NCBI GenBank assembly: GCA_003151595.1 | Contig: PLXW01000052.1 | Location: 19,357-83,356 of the forward strand | Length of the DNA stretch: 64,000 nucleotides | Direction of reading: 5' to 3' | Source of the DNA: Myxococcales bacterium | GTDB taxonomy: Bacteria; Myxococcota; Polyangia; Polyangiales; Polyangiaceae | In this document: piece after piece, positions 54,841 through 63,135 of the stretch | Layout of the letters: each line of letters opens with the position of its first letter | How positions within the stretch are numbered: the stretch's first letter is position 1 | Made by a program: the position numbers and the translations under genes | The notes under the pieces: generated by a model | The model's database searches: none | Told to the model about the DNA's origin: nothing | The model's input: the letters and a program-made list of their open reading frames with translations, nothing else

Positions 54841-56314
54841 TGCGCTTTCCCGCCTTTCTTACCGCCAGCTTGCTTGGAGCGCCGCTCAAGATCCCTTCAT
54901 AGCCCTTAATCGCGCCGCTCGTGACCACCAAGCCGTCCTGCGTTATGTCGTACTCTCTCAGGTCCTTGCTGTGGGGGCTCGAGCGGACCTTGACGACCGA
55001 GATCGCGCGTTTGAGCTGCCCGTCGATCTCGACGTAGCGTTGCATCAAAATGGCGTCCGTCAGGAAGGCGACGCCGTGCGGGCTGAACTGGAGCTCGTTG
55101 TACGAGTCCTCGAGCTCCACGGTCGCCATCACCGTCACGCCACCCCCCGTGAGCGCCCCGATCATGCGGTACGTCGACTCACGAAAATCCTCGCGGAACG
55201 TCGGCGCAAGCGCGAGCTCGAGGCCGGAGAGCGAGTCAATGACCGCGCGTTTGGCCCCGATGCGAATCACCGCTTCGCGGAGCGCCACGAGCGTCTCGTC
55301 GATCGAGAGGTCGAGCGGCCGCAGATACACGATCTCGAGCTTCTTGCTCTTCACCAGCTTCTTGAACTCGGCGCCGTGCGGCGTCGTCGCCAAGTAGTCC
55401 TCGGGGCGCTTCTCGAAAACGGCGAGAACCCCCGTCTCGCCGCGCTGCGCACCTTCGACGAGGAACTGATTGGAGAGCACGGTCTTGCCCGATCCCGACG
55501 GGCCGGCGATGAGCACCGAATAGCCGGCTGGAACCCCCCCGCCCATCATCTCGTCGATCGCAGGCACGCCGATCGAGAGACGATGAGCGAGCGCGGCCGG
55601 AGCGTTTTCGGGTTTGAGGAGTCGCGGGAAGACGCGGACGCCCGCGTCATCGATTCGCGCCGTGTGGAGGCCCGGGATCTGCGCCTGACCGCGCACCTTC
55701 ATCACCTGAAGCTTGCGCACGACGGAATTGCGATCGACGGCTTGGGAAAGCCAGACGATCCCATCCGCCACGGTGAAGACATCGCTGTCTTGCTCGGCCG
55801 CTGTGTACTCCCCGAGCAGGAACGTCGTGGCCTCGCAGCTGGTCAGATGCAGTGCGAGCTGCTGAACGAAATCTTGCATCTGGATCCCGTCCCGATCCCT
55901 GAGCGCCCGCTGGACCATCGACCGAAACGAGTCGACGAACACGAAGCTGGGGCTCGCTTTTTCCACCTCTCTCTCGATGCGCGCGAGGACTGCACCGAGC
56001 CCCCCCTGCTTCAGCTCGTCGCCGAGGTGGACGAAGCGGATCGACTCCTTGAGCTTCGCGGGATCGAAGAACGAATACTGCTGCTGGTAGCGCAGCATCT
56101 TGATCGGCGGCTCGCCGATGATCGAGAAATAGATCGCCTTGTGCTCGGGCGATGCGTTCGCGAACATGATCTGGTGCCCCAGCGTCGTCTTTCCGCATCC
56201 CGGGGCGCCGGCGATCAAGTTGAACGAGAACTCTGGAATGCCGCCGCCGAGCGCCTCGTCCAGGCCAGGCACCCCCGACGGCAACTTGCGGATCGAAACC
56301 CTGTCGGTGCTCAT
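54803..56314 (-). CDS. Two-domain KaiC-like ATPase
   Basis: 503 residues from the ATG at 56314, which overlaps the preceding stop (TGATG). Two RecA-type ATPase domains: the first with Walker A GAPGCGKTT (about 35), the second with GPSGSGKTV (about 270). Each has the KaiC-type opening GVPGLDEALGGGIPE / GVPAIDEMMGGGVPA. The C-terminal signature LTDAI…YVEIDGQ.KRAISVVKVR.S.H matches KaiC. At the position of the cyanobacterial clock phosphosites Ser431/Thr432, however, a by-eye alignment gives Ala/Phe. It is therefore probably a KaiC-family switch ATPase and not a phosphorylating clock protein. It ends in a basic tail. No kaiA or kaiB is nearby. Confidence 0.9.
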   Translation of the reverse strand: MSTDRVSIRKLPSGVPGLDEALGGGIPEFSFNLIAGAPGCGKTTLGHQIMFANASPEHKAIYFSIIGEPPIKMLRYQQQYSFFDPAKLKESIRFVHLGDELKQGGLGAVLARIEREVEKASPSFVFVDSFRSMVQRALRDRDGIQMQDFVQQLALHLTSCEATTFLLGEYTAAEQDSDVFTVADGIVWLSQAVDRNSVVRKLQVMKVRGQAQIPGLHTARIDDAGVRVFPRLLKPENAPAALAHRLSIGVPAIDEMMGGGVPAGYSVLIAGPSGSGKTVLSNQFLVEGAQRGETGVLAVFEKRPEDYLATTPHGAEFKKLVKSKKLEIVYLRPLDLSIDETLVALREAVIRIGAKRAVIDSLSGLELALAPTFREDFRESTYRMIGALTGGGVTVMATVELEDSYNELQFSPHGVAFLTDAILMQRYVEIDGQLKRAISVVKVRSSPHSKDLREYDITQDGLVVTSGAIKGYEGILSGAPSKLAVRKAGKRNDARKQRSRARR

Positions 56315-56754
56315 CACTCCGTCTCCTCTTTGGGGGCGCTCGACACGCGGAACACGGGCCACGAATCGCGTAACACCTCGGACGTCAGCCGCTCTCCGAT
56401 CAGCGTTCCGAGCAGGGCAAGCAGCGTGGCGTAGAGCGCCAACGAGGCTTCGGTGACGGCGTCGGGGTTCTCGCCGCGCAGACAGGCCTCGAGCTGCTCA
56501 GGGAGGTTTGGGGCTCGCTCGACGGCCAGGTCGACTTTTCCGAGACAGGGAAAATCGGGCGCACTCAACTTCACGCTGCGCGCAAACAGCGCGCGGGCAG
56601 CGGACGGGCCGACGAGCGTCGAGAGATGCGCGACGATCGTCTCGCAGACGCGCCGCGCGGCCGTGGCGCGTTCCTCGGCGCTCTCGGCCTCTTGGGCCTC
56701 ACGCGCAAGCAGCCGCCGAGCGGCATTCAGTTGCGCGGTGGTCGGCGCTTTCAT
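56314..56754 (-). CDS. Helical protein of unknown function in the KaiC operon
   Basis: 146 residues from the ATG at 56754, whose first bases overlap the stop of the upstream gene (ATGA). It has no signal or membrane segment. The sequence is strongly helical: an N-terminal amphipathic helix (RRLLAREAQEAESAEERATAA), then a compact domain with SAARALFARSVKLSAPDFP and a C-terminal Leu-rich helix. Its own stop overlaps the KaiC-like start (TGATG). Overlaps on both sides argue for tight stoichiometry with KaiC. No family recognised. Confidence 0.75.
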   Translation of the reverse strand: MKAPTTAQLNAARRLLAREAQEAESAEERATAARRVCETIVAHLSTLVGPSAARALFARSVKLSAPDFPCLGKVDLAVERAPNLPEQLEACLRGENPDAVTEASLALYATLLALLGTLIGERLTSEVLRDSWPVFRVSSAPKEETE

Positions 56755-57107
56755 TGGGGATAGGGAGCACCAGGGTAAGAACAGGCGGCACGAGTGTCTA
56801 TCCTGAGCATGCCGAGAGCAGTCTGCCGACGGCACGAGCTCATCCGCATCCTGTCTTCAGCGTCGCCGTCGGCGCGCGGGCTCACGTAGAACACACTGCC
56901 GAACTGCACGTGAGACCAGACGTCGCTTTGCTTCTCGAGCGTCACTGCTGGGCACTCGTCGTCCTCGTACCGCTCGGGCATCTCCTCGCAGTACCTCACG
57001 ACGTGCGGCTCGGCAGCGTCGAGAATCGCCGACGTCGCGTCGAGCGCGTGCTGGACGGCGCGGCGAGTATCGTCGGGCCGCGGATCGTCGGCGTAGCTCT
57101 CGAGCAC
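56751..57107 (-). CDS. Protein of unknown function, first gene of the KaiC operon
   Basis: 118 residues from a GTG at 57107, with GGAG eight bases upstream. Acidic alpha/beta protein (ESYADDPRPDDTRRAV, RYCEEMPERYEDDECP) without signal or membrane segment. It stops in an ATGA overlap with the next gene, the main reason to accept it. The preceding acyl-ligase gene stops only 48 bases upstream, so transcription may run through from the peptide locus. No family recognised. Confidence 0.65.
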   Translation of the reverse strand: MLESYADDPRPDDTRRAVQHALDATSAILDAAEPHVVRYCEEMPERYEDDECPAVTLEKQSDVWSHVQFGSVFYVSPRADGDAEDRMRMSSCRRQTALGMLRIDTRAACSYPGAPYPQ

Positions 57108-57155
57108 GAATTTGTCTCCATACTGACAATGCGAGCCCGGGGACGCTGGCGCAAT

Positions 57156-60100
57156 TCACCCAACTGGGGGCGGCCCGGGGAACGTCGTGGCGGCCTCCAT
57201 CTGCTCCAGGTAGAGCGCCCGATTCCGCGATCGTGAAAGCTTTCCCGACGTGCTCTTCAGCAGCGCGCGCTCCCGGAGCAGTCGCACGTCGTACGCGGCG
57301 CAGCCGAACACGGACGAGACGTGCGCCCGGATCCTCTCCTTCAGATCGGCGCTCTGGTTCGGCTCGACCTCGTCGTGGACTTCGGCGAGCAAGACGAGCC
57401 GCTCCGTCCCGAGCGTCTCGTCCTCGATCCCGAAGACCACGACACGGCCCGGCTTCATACCGGGCATCGCACCGACGCTCTCCTCTACATCGTGTGGATG
57501 GACGTTGTGCCCTGCGACGATGACGAGGTCCTTCTTGCGCCCCGTGACATAGAGCTCGCGGTCGAGAATGACGCCTACGTCACCCGTGGAATACCACCCG
57601 TCCCGGAGCGCGGCGGCCGTCGCGCCGGGATCGTCGAAGTATCCGCCCATGAGCGAATCCCCCCGCACGCGGATCTCCCCCGCGTGGCCGTGGGTCAGCG
57701 TTCGACCTTGGGAATCCACGATCGCGATCGACGTCCCTTCGATGACCTCTCCCGACCCCGTGAGCACGACCGGCGATCCCTTCGAACCGCTGGCGCGCTT
57801 CGCGATACCCTTGGTGCGCCACAGTTGCGCGTCCACGGGCGTGGAAACGAGGCCCCGGCCGGGCGGAACTTGGGTCACCGCGAACGTGTTCTCCGCCATC
57901 GCGAACGAAGCCGAGAGGGCCGATCGCCGGAGCCCGACGCTCGCGAACCGTCGATGAAAGGCGTCGGCCGCGCGCTGGGTGACCGGCTCCGAGCAGTTGA
58001 CGACCGCGCGCCAGGACGACAGGTCGAGCCCCTCCAACGACTCCTCCGAGATCCTCTGCGCGGAGTACATGAACGCAAAATTCGGCATCCACGAAAGTGT
58101 GCCGCGCTCACGCGTCACCTCTCGCAGCAGGAGCTCGGGGCACGCGAGCCAATCGAACGGTGACATCATCACGAGAGGGAGGTCGGCGAGCAGCGGAAGA
58201 AGCAGACACGCGATGAGGCCCATGTCGTGGTAGAGCGGCGCCCAGCTCACGACGACGTCGCGCGAATCGCATCGCAACGCGCGCGCGAGGTGTCGCAGCT
58301 GCGCTGTCGTCGCTCGCTCGTCGAGTAGGACCCCTTTCTGGAGGCCGGTCGTCCCGGACGAATGCTGGAGGAGGAGCGGCCGGTTCGCTCGCCGGCCCGG
58401 GGCGGCGGCGCTCCGCGCTGTCGGCGTCGGCTGGTGAGAAGACACCTGTATGTCAGGCGCGCGCGAGGCCGCGATGCACGCGCGCACCAGCGGCTCGTGA
58501 GGTGGAGCGCATAAGACGAGACGCGTGCGGCTCCTCGCGGCGACCTCGCCGAACCACGAGACGAAGGCCGACTCCGAGAGCTTCACGCTCGGCGCCGCGA
58601 CGATCGAAGGGACGAAATCGTAGAGAAGCGCGCCGAGGAACGCCGAGACGAGCGGCAAGCCCTGAGGCAGCATCAGCGTGACGATGTCCCCCGGTTCGGC
58701 ACCCAGGCTCGCGAAGAGATCGGCGTAGCCGCGCGCGCGCTCGAGGAGCGTGCTCCATCCCGCATACTCGTAGTCGTTCGGCTTCGTCGAACGCACCACT
58801 TTGACCTGCCACGGGTGACGCGCCGCCGCAGCGTGGTGCTCGATCAAGTCGGTGACACGGTCATACGTGCCTAGCGGATCGACGTGCGCCCGTCGCCGCG
58901 CCTCCGAGGCGACTCTGCGATCGCCGCTCTCGGCGATCGCGGAGATCGCAGAGGGCCGCGCGCGGCGTGCCCGGAGCGCCGCATCGAGGAGCGTCGAGCG
59001 GCGGTAGATCGTCGCGACGGTCAGGTCCTCGTCTACGAACGCGACGCCGAGCTTCGCTTCGATCTCGTGAACGAGATCGAGCGCCGTGAGCGAGTCGAGA
59101 CCGAGCGTCCGCAAATCATGGGTGTGAGGAATGTCCGTCTCGCCGAGCCTCAGATGGCGCCGGATCGCCGCGTCGACCGTCGCCTCGATCTCCGCATCGG
59201 AGACCGGCTCGGCCGGGGATATCGCGGGAGGACTCGCAGGAGGACTCGCGGTCATCGGCGCGAGGTCACGAAGCTCGGAAGCCAGCTCCGGGGCGGTGAG
59301 GAGATAGCGTTTGATCGACCACCTATCCCCGCGGAAGACGCGCATCCCAGCCCGCAACGGGCGCCGCCCGAGGCCGATCCACACGCACTCTTCTGCGCGA
59401 ACCTTCAGCTTCGCCAGGAGGTCGGTCAGCTCGGTGGGACTGTGGACGATGCCCTCGAGGTGTTCTGCGCTCACGAAGCTCGTCGAGCTCCCCGGCACGT
59501 TCCACTTCTCTCGCAGAGCAGCCTCCGGCAAAGATGACGCGCACACCAGCTTCACGCCGCGCGCGCGCACGGCGAGGAGCGCTTCGTTGACCCCGCAGTA
59601 GAATTGATAGTCAGGACGGCCCAGGCTGCGTTGCAGCGACTCGTGGGCCGACGGCTTGTCCCGGATTCTCCCGGGCCACACCAGCGTGTCCGGATCGAAG
59701 ACGACGACGCGAGCCTTCGGCTCGTCGTGGCGCCTGCGGAGAAAGTCGAAGAGGCCGGCGGCGATTTGATCGGAGGCGCCGGCTTGCGGGTCGCCTGCCG
59801 GGAACGTCTGTCGTTCAGAGGAGGGATCAGCCCACTGGGTCAGTTCGATCCAGAAGCGCGGGTTGTACGCGCAATGATGTCCGGAGCCTGTGTACTCGTC
59901 GTCCAGGACGACGCGGCCGCCGCGCGCGACGGTGAGACGCGACTCGTCCAGGAGGAACGTGTCCGGAGCGCGCAGCGCTTCGGCGAGGCGCTGATTCAGC
60001 TCCGCGTACAGTCGCGCGCGGAGATGGTGCGCGGCGGCGCCCTCGGGAATGGGAGAGAGTGACGGTGCGCCGACTGACATCACGGCGAGCGGCGCCGTCG

Positions 60101-61184
60101 TATGGCGTCGCACCGCGGTCACGAGCTCGTCCATGACGGCGATGACGCGCGGGACCTGCCCCTCTGCCGCGTTCCAGTCGCCTCTCGCGGCGGCGTCGTG
60201 CAGCGGCGCCGTGCAATCGGCCAGGGACAGAAAGACGGCGGCCCACGAGCTGCGCGCAAGCGCGGCCGAGGGGGTCGCCTCGCCGAAGAGATCGAGGTGA
60301 ACGTGATGGCGCTGGGCGAGGCGCTGGAGCGCTCCACCCACGAAACTGATCTGACACTGCCCGATGACGGCGACCCGACCGAAGGCCGCCATGCGATTCA
60401 CGTCGGTCCAGTCGTACGGAGTCGCAGAGTCAGTCCACTGGTGATGAGGCTCGCTCCACTGCCGCGCCGACGGTCCATCGGCACGAACATCGAGCCGCGC
60501 CGCCAGCGCATCGAACCCGCGGCGTTCCGCGGCTCGGCTGGGCCACAGCAGCCGGCGGAGGACGAGGAAGCGGCACGCGGACAGGAGCTCCTCTTCCGAC
60601 CGAATGCCGAGGCGTTTCCCCGCGGCGGCGATGCTGCACGGCGTTCGAAAGGCGCGCGCAAGCCGCCAGAGTCGTTCGCGGAGATGAACGCGCGGCCCGA
60701 GTGGGTGCAGGGCGATCGTCTCGCCCGGACACACTCCCAAGGACACGACGTGGGGTGATAAGTGCAGGCGCGAGCGCGGCGTCAGAGCAAAGGCTGCGCG
60801 CTCCACGTCCGACAGAGTCTCGTCGGGCGCGCACCAGCGATCGATCGCGTTTGCGGCGAGCGGCATGCTCGGAGCGACGGGAGGCAGCTCGGTACGGCGA
60901 CTCGCGAACGCGCTGCGAATTCGCCGGGGCGCATCGAACGTTTCGGGTACCAGCAGCTGCGCCTGGACGAGGTGCCCGAGGACGAACGCTACTCCTCGCT
61001 CGCTCTCTTCGAAGTGCTCTGCGACCTCGCTCGCTCGCCGCGGCCGGGCGTGCCACGCGAGGATCTCGAGGACCCGCCGGTCGCACACGAGGCGGCTGTG
61101 ACCGAGGACGTGGCTCGCGATGCTGAACCCGGCTCGCAGCGGCGCGACGACGAACGGTCCCCCGCGAACGAGTCGATCCTGCAC
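57156..61184 (-). CDS. Multidomain enzyme: winged-helix / FkbH-HAD-like / acyl carrier / acyl-AMP ligase
   Basis: 1342 residues from a GTG at 61184, with CGGAG close upstream. N-terminal ~230 residues form two winged-helix-like units (about 30-80 and 165-215), the kind used to bind RiPP leader peptides. About 265-455 is the SGNH-like N-part and about 490-640 the HAD-like part of FkbH proteins, with the nucleophile pair Asp497/Asp499 in FDPDTLVW. An acyl carrier domain follows (about 660-740) with phosphopantetheine Ser698 in GLDSLTALD. An adenylating ligase (about 770-1330) has SSGTTGLQKG (942-951), WYSTGD and GRKKDLVIVAG, most like fatty-acyl-AMP ligases. It should activate an acid, load it on the carrier and perhaps pass it to the peptide encoded just upstream. 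Confidence 0.85.
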   Translation of the reverse strand: MQDRLVRGGPFVVAPLRAGFSIASHVLGHSRLVCDRRVLEILAWHARPRRASEVAEHFEESERGVAFVLGHLVQAQLLVPETFDAPRRIRSAFASRRTELPPVAPSMPLAANAIDRWCAPDETLSDVERAAFALTPRSRLHLSPHVVSLGVCPGETIALHPLGPRVHLRERLWRLARAFRTPCSIAAAGKRLGIRSEEELLSACRFLVLRRLLWPSRAAERRGFDALAARLDVRADGPSARQWSEPHHQWTDSATPYDWTDVNRMAAFGRVAVIGQCQISFVGGALQRLAQRHHVHLDLFGEATPSAALARSSWAAVFLSLADCTAPLHDAAARGDWNAAEGQVPRVIAVMDELVTAVRRHTTAPLAVMSVGAPSLSPIPEGAAAHHLRARLYAELNQRLAEALRAPDTFLLDESRLTVARGGRVVLDDEYTGSGHHCAYNPRFWIELTQWADPSSERQTFPAGDPQAGASDQIAAGLFDFLRRRHDEPKARVVVFDPDTLVWPGRIRDKPSAHESLQRSLGRPDYQFYCGVNEALLAVRARGVKLVCASSLPEAALREKWNVPGSSTSFVSAEHLEGIVHSPTELTDLLAKLKVRAEECVWIGLGRRPLRAGMRVFRGDRWSIKRYLLTAPELASELRDLAPMTASPPASPPAISPAEPVSDAEIEATVDAAIRRHLRLGETDIPHTHDLRTLGLDSLTALDLVHEIEAKLGVAFVDEDLTVATIYRRSTLLDAALRARRARPSAISAIAESGDRRVASEARRRAHVDPLGTYDRVTDLIEHHAAAARHPWQVKVVRSTKPNDYEYAGWSTLLERARGYADLFASLGAEPGDIVTLMLPQGLPLVSAFLGALLYDFVPSIVAAPSVKLSESAFVSWFGEVAARSRTRLVLCAPPHEPLVRACIAASRAPDIQVSSHQPTPTARSAAAPGRRANRPLLLQHSSGTTGLQKGVLLDERATTAQLRHLARALRCDSRDVVVSWAPLYHDMGLIACLLLPLLADLPLVMMSPFDWLACPELLLREVTRERGTLSWMPNFAFMYSAQRISEESLEGLDLSSWRAVVNCSEPVTQRAADAFHRRFASVGLRRSALSASFAMAENTFAVTQVPPGRGLVSTPVDAQLWRTKGIAKRASGSKGSPVVLTGSGEVIEGTSIAIVDSQGRTLTHGHAGEIRVRGDSLMGGYFDDPGATAAALRDGWYSTGDVGVILDRELYVTGRKKDLVIVAGHNVHPHDVEESVGAMPGMKPGRVVVFGIEDETLGTERLVLLAEVHDEVEPNQSADLKERIRAHVSSVFGCAAYDVRLLRERALLKSTSGKLSRSRNRALYLEQMEAATTFPGPPPVG

Positions 61185-61260
61185 GGTGGCTCCGGAGCTT
61201 CGCGCCGAATGCTCTGCGCATCAAGCCGCGACGCGACTTGATGCGCCGAGCACGGGCCGG

Positions 61261-61428
61261 TCAGGTGCGAAGGAACGACGAGGGCGCGAACGACGCGGGC
61301 GCGAAGGACCGGCCCGCCTTGAGGCCGCTGCGGATCGAGAGCGCCTCCGCCCCCGTGAGCTCGGTGTCCTCCTGCGCGAGCTTGATCTTGCCGGTGTTCG
61401 ACTTCGTGATCTGCTTCTTCGTCTTCAT
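61261..61428 (-). CDS. Small peptide with leader and S-F-A-P repeat, RiPP-precursor-like
   Basis: 55 residues, ATG at 61428, with GGAG nine bases upstream, stop TGA at 61261. The N-terminal ~38 residues are Lys/Gln/Thr-rich, then acidic, a typical leader (MKTKKQITKS… LAQEDTELTGAEAL). They end near a Gly (RSGLKAG), after which comes SFAPASFAPSSFLRT, two near-identical FAP-x-S-F units and a basic end. No membrane segment. It lies 76 bases upstream of the winged-helix/FkbH/carrier/ligase gene on the same strand. Leader plus short repetitive core directly before a modifying enzyme is the usual layout of ribosomally made modified peptides. The peptide class is not one I recognise. Confidence 0.7.
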   Translation of the reverse strand: MKTKKQITKSNTGKIKLAQEDTELTGAEALSIRSGLKAGRSFAPASFAPSSFLRT

Positions 61429-61453
61429 GGTCGTGATCTCCAGTGAGTGATTG

Positions 61454-61531
61454 CGCGTGTTGCGTGATCTGCAAGCTAGTCACACGCGCGAAAGATGCTT
61501 GTCATCCCAACGGACGACTAAGCAACACGCG
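61454..61531. promoter_or_regulatory. Divergent promoter region with a ten-base inverted repeat
   Basis: CGCGTGTTGC at 61454-61463 and its reverse complement GCAACACGCG at 61522-61531, centres 68 bases apart, lie in the 213-base gap between the divergent peptide gene and the metallo-beta-lactamase-fold gene. They are candidate operator half-sites or loop-forming sites for a regulator of both units. No clear -35/-10 could be fixed. Confidence 0.4.
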
Positions 61532-61641
61532 GGCCGCGCGTGATCCGCGCTCGATACCGCGACTCTTGTGCAAGCGATGCACTCCGAAGCGCAGCGCGTG
61601 CTCTGGTTGTGGCCGACGTGCACTCGGTCTACTTTCACGCC

Positions 61642-63135
61642 GTGAGCTCGTTCGACGTCACGTTCCTCGGGCACCAGGGGTGGCTCTTCTCGTCCGGCGA
61701 ATCGCGGCTGATGGTCGACCCGCTCTTGACGCCCGCGTTCGGGCATCTGGGCGCGCTCGGCGTGGTCTACCCGCCGCGCGTTTTTTCCTTCGAGGCTCTC
61801 CCGCCCGTCGACGCGTTGCTCATCACGCACGAGCACGAAGATCACCTCGACGTGCCTTCGCTCGCGCGGATCGATCGAAGAGTCCCCGTGCTCCTCTCGG
61901 CGCACTCCTCGCGCGCAGGGCACGCGCTGCTCAGCGAGATGGGGTTCAGCGTCCATCGCGTCCGCCCCGGCGACGTCGTGACGATCGGGGATCTCGATCT
62001 CCATCTCTTCGCGCCTGACGTGACCGACGCCGAGACGATCGACGAATGGGACGTCCTCCCATTCCTGGTACGGGACCGACGCGGACACGGCAGCTTCTTC
62101 ACGACAGTCGACGTCGACCCCCATGAGCGGCTCGAGCAGGCCGTGCGCGCCATCATCCCGCGTCCCCCCGTCTGGTGTTACACGAACAACGTGAGCGATC
62201 TTTCGTTCGCCGGCGGCGGGAAGGTGCTCCGCACGCAGCCGATGGATGCCTCGGCCCTCGCCCGCGGGCTACTCGATCACTATGCGGGTCTCTGCCTGCG
62301 CCGCGCGGAACCGGAGGCGATCCTCATGTGCGGAGGAGGGTTCGCGTTCGCGGGTGACCGCGCCTGGATGAATCGGCACGTCTTCCGCGCCGACTCGACC
62401 GCCGTCTGCGCGTCCTTCTCCGCGCTCATGCCGCGACGGACGTTCCGCGCGCTCCTCCCGGGCGAGACGGTGATCCAGCGTGACGGGGCGCTGGCTGCGA
62501 TTCACCCCGACTCTCCGTTTCTCCGCAGCGCGCCGCGAGACGAGTGGCCGCCGCGGGACTACGTCGGGCCGGCGGAGCCCCTCCTGAGCTACTCCCCGGC
62601 CACCTCCGTCCGTGAGCTCGATCAGGGCGAGCTCGATCAGCTGGAGGTGGAGCTCGATGCGTTCGCCGCCCACCTCTGCTCGCGGCAGACCTTTCGCGCG
62701 CTTCTATCGCTCGACGCGTCGGAGCTCGAAGGGCGACGCCCGACGTTCTCGCTCGTCGCGCTCTGCGATGAGGAGGGCGGAGCGTACGTCTATGAGTACG
62801 ATCTCGCATCGTGCGCATTCGTCGCGGCGGAGAACGTGGACCCCGTCGCCGACTACGTAGGTGGGCTCGAGTGCTGGGCGAGCGATCTGCTCGCCGTCTT
62901 CCGCGGCGAGCTCGCCCCCTCGGCGATCTCGTTCGGCCGGTGCCGAAGCTGGAACGCCCTCCCCAAACGTTGCCCCATCGACTGGGGAGAGCTCTGGCTC
63001 TACTGCCACCCCCTCCGGCGTCCCGACCGGTTCCTTCACTTCTATCGACGGATGCTCGCCGGGATCGGCGCGCCGACGCCGTGCGTGCGTGCGTCGGGTG
63101 CGGCAAATCCGATCGTCGTCAATGCCGCCCGTTGA
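61642..63135 (+). CDS. Metallo-beta-lactamase-fold protein of unknown substrate
   Basis: 497 residues from a GTG at 61642, chosen because FDVTFLGHQG starts the fold; the frame is open further upstream without a ribosome site. The MBL-fold domain occupies about 1-200 with metal ligands in THEHEDHLD (His63, His65, Asp67, His68), a later FAPD and an FFTTVDVD segment. The C-terminal ~290 residues have no recognised domain (Cys-rich in places, CRSWNALPKRCPI). It shares the layout of UlaG-like or CMP-Neu5Ac-hydroxylase-type MBL proteins rather than beta-lactamases. Its position opposite the peptide gene suggests a hydrolase or oxygenase in the same pathway. Confidence 0.75.
   Translation: MSSFDVTFLGHQGWLFSSGESRLMVDPLLTPAFGHLGALGVVYPPRVFSFEALPPVDALLITHEHEDHLDVPSLARIDRRVPVLLSAHSSRAGHALLSEMGFSVHRVRPGDVVTIGDLDLHLFAPDVTDAETIDEWDVLPFLVRDRRGHGSFFTTVDVDPHERLEQAVRAIIPRPPVWCYTNNVSDLSFAGGGKVLRTQPMDASALARGLLDHYAGLCLRRAEPEAILMCGGGFAFAGDRAWMNRHVFRADSTAVCASFSALMPRRTFRALLPGETVIQRDGALAAIHPDSPFLRSAPRDEWPPRDYVGPAEPLLSYSPATSVRELDQGELDQLEVELDAFAAHLCSRQTFRALLSLDASELEGRRPTFSLVALCDEEGGAYVYEYDLASCAFVAAENVDPVADYVGGLECWASDLLAVFRGELAPSAISFGRCRSWNALPKRCPIDWGELWLYCHPLRRPDRFLHFYRRMLAGIGAPTPCVRASGAANPIVVNAAR

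Noticed and set aside
54824..56434. Plus-strand open frame of about 536 codons
   Set aside because: Exact antisense of the KaiC-like gene; Arg/Glu/His-rich without a domain.
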